A DNA stretch of 64,000 nucleotides from Rhizophagus clarus (lineage: Eukaryota > Glomeromycota > Glomeromycetes > Glomerales > Glomeraceae), in NCBI GenBank assembly GCA_015698045.1, contig BLAL01000257.1, positions 744,001 through 808,000 on the forward strand. The letters are read 5' to 3'. The notes under the pieces are model-generated. The model was not told where the DNA came from. It did not search any database and saw nothing but the letters and a program-made list of their open reading frames with translations. The position numbers and the translations under genes are program-made. Shown one piece after another: positions 48,298 to 58,575 of the stretch (the stretch's first letter is position 1; each line of letters begins with the position of its first letter).

Positions 48298-48640
48298 AAT
48301 TCCCAAAAGAAAATAAAATGGAATTGATCGTACTTATATCATTTTATCATTTGAACTAAACCGGTTTGGAGACGATCGTCCTAATATCCAATTAATACTA
48401 GGTGGCGAACATTTGATCAAAAAAATAGATAGACTGTATAATATTTCTTAATGAGACAAAATAAACTAACTGAATCAGGACTTCGGCGGGTACTATTTCC
48501 TGTAACGAATAATAATATGACTGATCGTTTAAGAGAGATTCTCGCAATCAAAAAATAGACATTTTCTGAAATATTTATTAAAATACGGACCTACAAAATA
48601 TAAGCAAAACTTTTGTTATCGTAAAAAAAAAAAATTTAAA
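48298..48640. promoter_or_regulatory. Upstream region of H6
   Basis: The region between the H6 ATG and the repeats downstream of the membrane protein contains no frame. No CACGTG or 28-nt element was found, in contrast to H5, C4, C5 and C8. Confidence 0.3.
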
Positions 48641-48830
48641 CTTTTCGAAGTAAGTACCTTCAAAATTCCACTTATGAAACCTACAATATTTACTTTTTCC
48701 AAAACATCCATCCTCAATATTTACTTTTTCCAAACATCCGTCACAACATTTACTTTTCCAAAACATTCATCACAATATTCGAGATTTCACTATTAATGTT
48801 TACTTTTTCCAAAATATTCGGCACAATATT
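48640..48830 (-). repeat. Degenerate ~30-bp tandem repeats
   Basis: On the minus strand a unit around 'ttttggaaaaagtaaatatt' is repeated about four times (near 48815, 48765, 48735 and 48705). The first copies encode the C-terminus of the neighbouring protein ('LEKVNI', 'VLEK'). Confidence 0.7.
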
Positions 48831-49454
48831 CTTAAATATACTAAAATACCATTCATACTTAATATATAATTTTTGTGTGAAAGATATAATTTTGCTAAAA
48901 CTAATTAAAAATTTTGCACAGATAGTTTTCATATTATAACGAGCGATATTCTTAGAGGCTTTATGACCAATCATTTTAGTAAACATCGTAGCGAGATTTG
49001 ATAATAAGCTTTCCATGAATATACTAGAACCTACAGAGTATAATATTTCTCCTGCGAGTCCAGGTGCATAATGAGAACCAAAAACCATTAAAACACCGAT
49101 GGGAATTGATACCCATCCTATCGTAGACAAGATTGTTCCTGACACTATCATCGATACGACCGTAGGTATTGCACTTATTAGCCAATCATAACTATCGTTT
49201 TCCTTAGCTACTCGACAATTTGTTTTTTGAGAAGCAAGAAGACTATCTGTTGATTTATACGTAATTGTACTAAGACCCGTGGAAAGGAAAACGTCACCTA
49301 TAAATTTGGATGCCTCATTATCCTTTCCTTGTAAAATGTGTCCAATTATTATTACACTGCCACCAATGGGAATTGCTGCTAAACCTGTCTTAGACACAAT
49401 CGCATATGTTGCTGTTGTCGATATGGCTGATTTTATTAGTTGATATATTGCCAT
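48750..49454 (-). CDS. Small protein with duplicated hydrophobic hairpins
   Basis: A 234-residue frame with two similar hydrophobic segments: residues ~15-40 ('GLAAIPIGGSVIIIGHIL') and ~105-130 ('GWVSIPIGVLMVFGSHY'), each followed by a Gly/Ser-containing helix ('KFIGDVFLSTGLS' and 'LAGEILYSVGSSIF'). This looks like an internal duplication of a membrane-inserting hairpin. The final 30 residues come from a tandem repeat; the stop codon arises where a unit has one A fewer than its neighbours, so the C-terminus may be shortened. I recognise no family. It is on the same strand, 450 bp upstream of H6. A role in a membrane is likely from composition; anything more is unsupported. Confidence 0.6.
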   Translation of the reverse strand: MAIYQLIKSAISTTATYAIVSKTGLAAIPIGGSVIIIGHILQGKDNEASKFIGDVFLSTGLSTITYKSTDSLLASQKTNCRVAKENDSYDWLISAIPTVVSMIVSGTILSTIGWVSIPIGVLMVFGSHYAPGLAGEILYSVGSSIFMESLLSNLATMFTKMIGHKASKNIARYNMKTICAKFLISFSKIISFTQKLYIKYEWYFSIFKNIVPNILEKVNINSEISNIVMNVLEK

Positions 49455-50968
49455 AATTAAGGTTCCTTCGTTTTTACCTTTGTGATATTTCTCTCTATAC
49501 GAGTTGTTTTTTATATTAGTAGGAACACGAGCGAGGGAAAACGAGATTCACCAGTTTTAATGTTTGGAAAAAATCAAAAGATTTTAAAAAGACTTACAAA
49601 AACAAAATCTGTCTTTATATCAAATTTCGGACATTATTAAATTCACAAACGCGAATGCAAATGAATATCTAACTAATAGTAATTTTCGGTGTCATTTGAA
49701 TTATTTGGATACTTGATGGTTAGTACATATTATGATTCACATTTGGCTGTGATTGAATAATTTCGACATTTTTTACTTATTGACTAACTGCTATATATTA
49801 CTAGACATCATAATCATATTAAACGACATATTTTCATATAACGGCATACAATTTAAGTATAATTTTTAAGATAGAAACTTTATCTACTGTATCTAGCGGA
49901 TTATATTTTTATCACCGATTTATAATTTTACACATGATCGACAGATCGCACACAACTAGTATTAAATAATACAAAATCCGCATTATCTAATTTAGCGACA
50001 CAACTAAAAAAACTTTATTCTAAAGCAAAATAAGCAAAATAATAAATTTTTTTGTAATATTCTATCTTTCCATCGTATTCCGTTGAACATTTTCCGAAAA
50101 AAATCATTTAGAGAGGAAAAACGAGAGTTTCACACAATTATACAGATCGGTTAAATTGGCTCGATGAAATATTTAAAATTTAATCATACATAAATGATAT
50201 ATGAAGAAGTATTCAAAGTATTTAGGAAAGAGAAAGGAGATGGAAAAAGGACAGAACGGCTACACAGTACACGCGTGAAAAGATGTAGAATGTCACAGAA
50301 ACAGTGCAAGATTTCTGAGAAAAGAACCATCAAACTTTTGCGAAAATGAGCGCAAGTCCTGAAATGACGCATGTGAAGATCTGAAGGAAAAATTCTATAA
50401 ATAATAATAGTGGCTAATCTAAATAAAATATGAATATATAATAAAATCAAAATCCAGATTTGCCATCAGAAAAGAATATTACGTTACAACTGTTTTGAGA
50501 AACTTGAAATCAGAAGTACATTCCAATTTCAAGATCTTTATTTGAAAGTACAAAACAAACGGAATAGTTCTATGCTACGACAACATTAAAAGACGAAACT
50601 TTCTATCCCTTCTAATTACAGAAACATGCAAATATCCCAGTATCCAAATATTCCGAAAGGAATGTATAGAAAAACTTTTGCCACGATGAAAGACCTAAAG
50701 AGATAAAAATGTTAAATAATTGAGAAAGAAAATGAAAAAAACCTAAATATAGATTCGCAATGTAGATTGACCAGAGTGGATCAATACTAATTGTTACGTA
50801 TCATTACATCATTTCTAAAGTTGTAGCACTCTCCACTGTCATTATTATTCGAAAGTATATATTTCTTTTATTTATAGTGTCATATAAATACACCTTAAAA
50901 TATACAATGTCATAAATGAAATCAAAAATTTTTTAATTACAGTAGGTTTAACTTTGTTGAATTTGACG
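49455..50968. other. Intergenic, no supported gene
   Basis: A minus-strand frame at 50184-50450 (88 residues) has low-complexity composition and no motif. Nothing else could be supported. Confidence 0.45.
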
Positions 50969-53900
50969 TTAGTCCTTTCGTGTAAAGACTTTTGCTGGCG
51001 TATAAATCTTTCTATTTTTTGATGCAAGGTCTCTTCCAGTTAGAGGGAAATAACATAAGTCAACGTGCAAATTTTCATTATCGTCAAGATTTGTTCCTTC
51101 CATAAGAGTTTTATCCATCTTAGCATTATGCGGAATCCAAGCGTACTGCACAACAGGTTCCTGGACTATTAATCTAAACCAAAATATCCTTACAAATTCA
51201 CGAATAATAGTTGCTGCCAGATTCTCAGAAGCAATTTTTTCTTGATCATCTTCGATAATACGTAATTCATTCATAATTTTGTTTAATTGTTCTTTATGAT
51301 GAACGATGAAAGGATGTTCATAAATACCATCTCCAATAATATCGCAGAATCCGTGGTTATTAAGAATTGAATAAATTTGCTGTCGTAATTTTATTGATGC
51401 AACATGTGATACTTCCTCATTTCCAGCGCGTTGTTTAGAAATTTTATTTAGTAAGTTATATAGTGAAGATGTCTTATTGATTATATCAGATTCAAGATGA
51501 TAACATTGTTCTGTTGTTTGAAAGTATTTCGTCGCAAATAAGAATATGGTTTCTATGATATGACGTTGCAGCACTGCCTGAATAAGCAATCGATCATCAT
51601 CTTGATTCGTGATTTTTGTTGGACACTCATAAAGTAATAAAAGCTTTTTAATTTCTTCCATATTAACGGTAACATCTTGCTTTAAATCTGTTATATATAT
51701 TTTTATATTATCATTCAATCCTAAAATATCATCATTTAATTTTAAAGCATGATTTTGACAATCATCATCCAATAATAATTCATTTTTTAACTCGTTTTGT
51801 TGAACAAGTCGTTCTAATTGATAATATAAATTATAATTCTTTGCATCTAATTCTTCTTTTTCTTTTTCCAAATTTTGTAAAGATTGCTGTAATTGATCGA
51901 TTTTTTCTATATATTGTTGATTAATATCATTAATTTGATTTATTTCATTTTTTAATTTTTGATTTTGATTCGTTTCTTCATTATTTTTGTTTGTTAACTC
52001 ATTATATTTTTCTTGTAAATTATTATAAGATGATTTATACTTGTTAGAGTCATTGTCATATTCTTGAATATCATCTTGAAGTTTTTTCTTTTCTTCTTCA
52101 AGTTTTTCAATGGTATCGGAAGATTGAATTTGCATATCGTTTAAATCTTTGTTTTCGTTTACTAATTCTTGAATCTCATCTTGAAGTTTCTTCTTTTCTT
52201 CTTCAAGCTTTTTAATGGTATCGGAGGATTGATTCTGGGTATCATTAAGACGTTGTTCTTGCTCTTTATTTTCGTTTATTAATTCTTGAATTTCATCTTG
52301 AAGTTTCTCCTTCTCCTCTTCAAGCTTTATAATGGTATCGGAGGATTGAATCCGCGTATTATTAAAATGTTGTTCTTTTTCTTTATTTTCGTTTATTAAT
52401 TCTCGAATCTCATCTTGAAATTTTTCCTTTTCTTCTTCAAGTTTTTTAATGGTATCGGAAGTTTGAATCTGCATATCGTTTAAATGGTGTTCTTTTTCTT
52501 TGTTTTCGTTTGCTAACTCTTGAATCTCATCTTGAAGTTTCTTCTTTTCTTCTTCAAGCTTTTTAATGGTATCAGAAGATTGATTCTGCGTATCATTAAG
52601 ACGTTGTTCTTGCTCTTTATTTTCGTTTATTAATTCTTGAATTTCATCTTGAAGTTTCTCCTTCTCCTCTTCAAGCTTTATAATTGTATCGGAGGATTGA
52701 ACCTGCGTATCATTAAAATGTTGTTCTTGTTCTTTATTTTCGTTTATTAATTCTCGAATCTCATCTTGAAATTTTTTCTTTTCTTCTTCAAGTTTTTTAA
52801 TGGTATCAGAAATTTGAATCTGCATATCGTTTAAACGTTGTTCTTTTTCTTTGTTTTCGTTTGCTAACTCTTGAATCTCATCTTGAAGTTTCTTCTTTTC
52901 TTCTTCAAGCTTTTTAATTGTATCAGAAGATTGATTCTGCGTATCATTAAGACGTTGTTCTTGCTCTTTATTTTCGTTTACTAATTCTTGAATTTCATCT
53001 TGAAGTTGCTCCTTCTCCTCTTCAAGCTTTATAATGGTATCAGAGGATTGAATCCACGTATTATTAAAATGTTGTTCTTGTTCTTTATTTTCGTTTACTA
53101 ATTCTCGAATCTCATCTTGAAATTTTTCCTTTTCTTCTTCAAGTTTTTTAATGGTATCGGAAGTTTGAATCTGCATATCGTTTAAACGTTGTTCTTTTTC
53201 TTTGTTTTCGCTTGCTAACTCTTGAATCTCATCTTGAAGTTTCTTCTTTTCTTCTTCAAGTTTTTTGATGATATTAGAAGATTGAATCTGCAATTCATTT
53301 AGACGTTGTTCTTTTTCTTTATATTCATCATTTTCATTTACTAATCCGTCATATTTTTTCATTAAATTATCGTACAATGATCTGTACTCATTCAAATTAT
53401 TAATAGATTTTTGAATTTCACCTTGAAATTTCTCCTTTTCTTCTTCAAGTTTTTTAATGGTATCAGAAGATTGAAACTGCATATCATTTAGGCGTTGTTC
53501 TTGTTCTTTATATTCATCATTTTCGTTTACTAATCCGTCATATTTTTTCTTTAAACCATCGTACAGTGATCTAAATTCGTTTAACTTATTATCATATTTT
53601 TGAATTTCTTCTTGAAATTTTTTCTTTTCTTCTTCAAGTTTTTTAATGGTATCAGAAGATTGAGTCCACATATCATTTAGATATTGTTCTTGTTCTTTGT
53701 ATTCATCATTTTTGTTTACTAATTCGTCATGTTCTTTCTTTAAATTATCACACAATGATCTGTACTTGTTCAAATTTTTATTAGATTCTTGAATTTCATT
53801 TTGAAGTTTATTCTTTTCTTTCTCAAGATTTTTGATAGTATCATACGATTGCGTTAATTGAAGTCGCATATTATTGGTATATGGTGCAACACATTCCAAC

Positions 53901-55812
53901 GTACTATCACCATTACAGTCGAGATCTTGATAAAGAAAAAATTTTTTTTTGAACAAAGAATTTCAATTATTATACAAAGAAAATTCTTTTTTTTTTTTTA
54001 AAAAAAAAAAAAAATACTATACTCACTATTATTCCGCTCCAGACCATATCGAACAGCTAAAATATATTCGACTTAATAAAAAAAAAGGAAAGAAAGTAAG
54101 AAAGAAAAAAGAATCAATTCTTACCTCCTTCCATTATAGAAGTAATAGGATTAGGTGGTATATAAATAATTGGTATTTTATTATTAAATTCTTGATTAAT
54201 TCTTAATTGAAAATATTTTGATTCACTTAATATACCAATTAATAATAATGCAGTACAATTATGATTAGAACGTTCAATTAATTTTAGAATCTTTTCTATA
54301 ATTGGATCGAACATAGATTTAATATCATCAAATTTTAATTTGATATTCCATTCAATTTTTTTCATATTGTCAAAATATTTTTCATCACAATATTGTATCA
54401 AAGCAGGACAAAGTTCTAAAAAGGAAAAAAAAAAAAAAAAAAAAATTTTTTTTCATACGTTAAAATACTGGATGATCGTTAAAAAGGTCGAACACAAAAA
54501 TATCAAAATATAAATATTACCATCTAATTCCAAATTGATAGGACGAAATTCTGATTGTATTCCAGTAAATTCCATTTTAACTTTTCTATAAAATTCTTTT
54601 AACATATATTGAAATTGATTATATTGATTTTCTTTAATAAGTTTAATAGTAGAAGATCCAACTTTACGTTCTAAAAATTTAAGAAATTCTTGATCTATGA
54701 AATTATCACCACAATCATTCCTTTCTCTTTCCGTCATTATATTTAATCTTTCACCTTCCAAGAGTTGTATAGTTGTTGAATTTACTGTATCACCTTTACA
54801 ATCAACTATCATAAATGTTTCTAATAAATTAAATAAATTAATCACCTTTGCGCCTTTGCGTATAATAATTGTTCTTTGTTACATTTCGGATTAATAATTA
54901 TTACTTACCACCAACTGATAAATTCTCATTTAAGGATTTCATACAATGAATCATAGTTGCTTCAGCTATTTAAAGATGAAAAGAATTTTTTAAAATCAAT
55001 ACATTGATATGAATACATAGATGATCTCTTTCTTGTTGGAGAACCAAAAATTTCGTTAAAATATTACATACGTTCTGTTATAAATTTCAAATTTCGACTA
55101 TACCGATCTTTCAATAATCCTGCTTTAAAAGCACATTCTCTCATAATAGCAATTGAGGTATGATCAAATTCAACGGGAACCTAAATTAAATATCATTATT
55201 ATTTTTTTTTTTTTAAAAAAAAAAAAAAAATTTCACAACAAAAGAAGAACATCAATTTATTTACCGTTAAAACGATTAAGACATGATTATAAAAATCAAT
55301 CCAATCATTTATTATAACCTGTTTTATAATCTTACCCATTTCATGAAGATAATCGATAATAGCTTTTTTATAATCAAAACCATTTGGCAAAGAAGGTTTA
55401 TTTGTTATATTTCCTAAATGTAATTTAAATAATTCGATAGGTTTTTTATCACCATTACTTTCTTTTAAAGCATTAAATCCCCATGATTGAACTTTATCAT
55501 ATTTATCATCATATAATAATACTGTTGGAATTTTATATAATCCATAATATTCTTGCCATTCTGAATGTACAATAACAGTTTTAATTCTTTTATGTGCGTA
55601 CGCAAAACCCTTAAAAGGAAGAAATGAAAATTTACATACAGTATATACATATATATATAAAAATAAACGATTTTAATTTATGAACTTACTGAATGGGTGA
55701 TTCCGAAATCTGCAAAAAAAATTTTAATTTTAGTTATTAAATATTATTATATGAACTCGAACGAATGTTACTTACCGATACCAACGACGACACGATAATC
55801 ATAATTTTCCAT
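50969..55812 (-). CDS. H7::C6 predicted ATPase/coiled-coil fusion
   Basis: H7 exons on the minus strand: 55812-55776, 55709-55690, 55609-55265, 55180-55072, 54965-54909, 54820-54521, 54415-54125 and 54056-54027. Exon 8 stops after 'YGLERNN' at a GTGAGT donor. A 101-nt intron ends at TCAAG|AT (acceptor at 53926), and the remaining 53925-50969 continues in the C6 frame, giving 1381 residues; the summed exon length is divisible by three. H7 lacks exon 9 of its relatives; C6 lacks the polar N-terminus and promoter seen in other C genes, as expected for a fusion. H7 motifs are altered: DFGITHS, 'VDCKGDTVNSTT', 'LIGILSESKYF'. The C6 part is a very long repetitive coil followed by the C-family domain ('VLQRHIIETIF', 'KLRQQIYSILNNHGF', 'FRLIVQEPVVQYAWI'). 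The alternative is that C6 starts by itself at the ATG 53869 or 53956 and H7 is truncated. Confidence 0.75.
52090..53870 (-). repeat. 117-bp coding repeats with 351-bp higher order
   Basis: Within C6, three 63-residue units (about 53870-53300) precede ten or so 39-residue units (117 bp) of the type 'SSDTIKKLEEEKKKLQDE'. In the middle, units alternate in a set of three (beginnings 'LNDMQIQ', 'FNNTxIQ' and 'LNDTQNQ'), repeated three times, so the DNA has a 351-bp higher-order period. 39 residues could be read as four heptads plus a hendecad, which would keep the coiled coil in register. Confidence 0.85.
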
Positions 55813-56172
55813 ATTTTCAAAGACGTTAAATCACATGATCAACGAAAATCAAAAAGATTTTTTGTGTGAATAAATATATTTGTATTATATATATTTAAAT
55901 ATATATATATATATATATTTTTATTGTATAAGAATAAAAATAGTTAGTTCTCTTTTTCAGACAATGAAATTTTTTAAGTTCATCTTCTATCATGCAAAAG
56001 ATTACAAAACAAAATTCTTTCACACATATTTTAAATTTTAATGAAACCTTATTTGACATCATGCATTATCAATAATTTCACATATATATGTGTATGTGTA
56101 TATATATATACAGTATTTTATTTTATATTTTTATATTCCCCAAATTTCCAGTTTTCACGTGTACAAAACATC
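55813..56172. promoter_or_regulatory. H7/C7 divergent promoter region
   Basis: 360 bp between the two ATGs. CACGTG at 56156-56161 lies only 12 bp before the C7 ATG; toward H7 there is CATGTGAT on the minus strand (about 55838-55831), as before H4. TA-repeat tracts lie at 55888-55918 and 56098-56110. The 28-nt element is absent. Confidence 0.4.
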
Positions 56173-57606
56173 ATGTCTTACGAAAATCAAGTAGAATATA
56201 TTGATATTTATTCAACAAGGGCAGTTTCAAAAAATACGCGTTATCTTGATTCACATATCGAAGGCGATGAGGAATATACCGAAAACGACGAGAACTATAA
56301 CGAAGACAATGAGGACCTTTCCTACTATAAAGAAAAAGATCAAAAATTTAACGATAACGATGATTATATAGAGCAATATATTCCTACAACTAAAAGTCTT
56401 GAAGATGAAAATAGAGAACTTAAAGACGAAATTCAAGAAACTAATAACAACCTTGATCAATTCAAATTATTATATAATGAATTAGAAAATAATTATAGAA
56501 ACTTAATAAATGAGAATATTGAACAAGAACGACAATATCAAAACGAAATAAAGTTGTATAAGCAAAGAATTGAAGGTTTAACAAAAACCAAAGAAATTGA
56601 AGGGAGAGATATTGAAAACTTAAAAAAAGAAAACGAAGAATTAAATATCAAATATGATAATTTAAATAAGAAATATAAAGATTTAGAGAATCAATTAAAA
56701 GATCTTGATCATCAAAATGTATTATTAAAAGAAGAAGCACAATGTGCTGCTATAATCGCAACAAATTTTAGTTCAAGTGACTATTATCAAAATCATAATA
56801 TCAAACTTAACAAAGATATTTTAACATTACAAAATATTTTAGATGATTATGTTACAAATTTGAAATTCGATATAGATATTAATATAAATGAAGTAAAGGA
56901 ACTTTTACTTAAATATGGATGTCAAACAGCAATTTCCGATAAAAAACCGATCAAACCGCTTATCAGAGCTGTCTTACAACGTCACGTCCTTGAAGAAATA
57001 TTAAAACAGGCGGATTTCTACTTTAAATGTTCAAGCAAAGAACATCATCTTGAATCAATCATAGTCTCTCAAACTACATCATTAATTAACTTGATGGAAA
57101 AATTTTATAATGAACGACATGGTGACAACGAAATAACTAATCTTATGCTGATAAGACTACGTCAACAAGTTTATAGCGCACTTAGTATTCGGGGATTTAA
57201 TAATATTAAAAAACCTAATGAAGAAAATTCTAAACATAATTTTGTTGATATGATATCGAAAAAACTCAACGAGATGATAAATAAATATCGTAGAATCAAC
57301 GATATTGAAACCAGGAATTATGTTAACGCTTTGGCAGAAGATTTGGTTCAAAATATCATCAAGATTTTTTATTTCCACTTGTTTATTCAAGAACCAATAG
57401 CTCAATATCGTTGGATTAACAATAATGAAAAGGTCAATAAATCTTATATGAAAGGTAGTTGGGACGATGATAATGTTGAAAATATGGTTGTTGGAATTTG
57501 TTCATTTCCTTTGATTTTTAAGCATTCCCATCAAGATGAATTTAAAGTTTTTACTCCTGCAATAGTTTTTTTACAAAATTCGGCGAATACAGGAACGATT
57601 GTCTGA
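56173..57606 (+). CDS. C7: coiled-coil protein with conserved C-family domain
   Basis: Intronless, 477 residues from the ATG at 56173 ('MSYENQVEYID'); an in-frame ATG at 56041 would add 44 hydrophobic residues encoded by a TA-rich leader and is less likely. Residues 1-85 are acidic (Glu/Asp/Asn/Tyr). About 90-215 is a coiled coil. About 220-470 holds a diverged C-family domain: 'YVTNLKFDIDININEVKELL', 'VLQRHVLEEIL', 'RLRQQVYSALSIRGF', 'FYFHLFIQEPIAQYRWI', 'CSFPLIF'. It is divergent from the H7::C6 fusion gene, the same place C1 and C4 have relative to H2 and H4. Function is unknown. Confidence 0.86.
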   Translation: MSYENQVEYIDIYSTRAVSKNTRYLDSHIEGDEEYTENDENYNEDNEDLSYYKEKDQKFNDNDDYIEQYIPTTKSLEDENRELKDEIQETNNNLDQFKLLYNELENNYRNLINENIEQERQYQNEIKLYKQRIEGLTKTKEIEGRDIENLKKENEELNIKYDNLNKKYKDLENQLKDLDHQNVLLKEEAQCAAIIATNFSSSDYYQNHNIKLNKDILTLQNILDDYVTNLKFDIDININEVKELLLKYGCQTAISDKKPIKPLIRAVLQRHVLEEILKQADFYFKCSSKEHHLESIIVSQTTSLINLMEKFYNERHGDNEITNLMLIRLRQQVYSALSIRGFNNIKKPNEENSKHNFVDMISKKLNEMINKYRRINDIETRNYVNALAEDLVQNIIKIFYFHLFIQEPIAQYRWINNNEKVNKSYMKGSWDDDNVENMVVGICSFPLIFKHSHQDEFKVFTPAIVFLQNSANTGTIV

Positions 57607-58575
57607 AATAACGATGTTGACGATGTTTCAGTTTCAATTCTTGAAGACTAATCTGAATGTGGTAGCCGTCATTCAGTTTTGAAAATTAAAGATTAGGAAC
57701 AATAATAGAGAATTTAAATAAAATAAAATTAAATTTTTGCGTTTGTATATAAAGTGGAACATTATATGTTTATTCGGCTTTTGACATTTGGTGAAATGTT
57801 TGGCGTATTTGAAATTCGGAGCGTTTCTTATGATTTATCGACATTTTTACAGAAAAAGAAATTTTATCTTGAAATTTTTTTTTCATAATTTACTGAAAAA
57901 TTTTAGATCCTGAATACTGATGGGACGAACTTCATAGCAAAATTTATAAAGTTAAATTTATTCATCGTTAAAGGATGTTAATAGCTTGAATAAAATCACT
58001 GTTAAAAGATACTTTAATAAAAAGACCAATTATCCAATAACAAATTAATATTAACAGTTAATAATTTAGTTATCGAATATATCTCGTAACGACATGTACG
58101 CCAAATAATTAAACTATATACTGATGATATATAAATACGTACTGTATATGATCATCATAATAATATACTGATGTACAGTATATTGATATGATAGCGACTC
58201 CAAATATTAAATGAATTCAAAAGAGTAAATTACTTAATTATTCACCATACCAAAAACAAACTTGATAATGCATATGATAATCGTTCTTCCTAAAAACAAT
58301 GTCATGCAAATCTTAATCATTTTGAGTGGTTTTTTTTCAATGAACCTTTTTCTTTCGATATCCTGCAAAGTAGTAGTTAAAATGAGCTTGCATTTTTATC
58401 ATTGTTCTTAATAAATACAATGACACCTCTTTTGGTTTTATTGAAAGATAACGTAGCAAATTGCAGAATTTTGCATAATCTATTAATAATATTTAGTTTA
58501 TGATGCTAAGTTCATATGTAATTAATCTTATATAAACCTTTTGGAAAGAAAATTATTCTTGTTAAAATTTTTATC
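57607..58575 (+). promoter_or_regulatory. C7-C8 spacer and C8 promoter
   Basis: The C8-proximal part has the 28-nt element at 58426-58453, identical in all 28 bases to that before C4, embedded in a wider block (about 58388-58486 against 32790-32885) that also shares 'gcataatc' and 'attgttctt'. A TATATAAACC word at about 58530-58539 lies about 40 bp before the ATG. Nothing is visible in 57607-58250. Confidence 0.55.

Noticed and set aside
50184..50450. 88-codon minus frame
   Set aside because: No motif, low-complexity, isolated.
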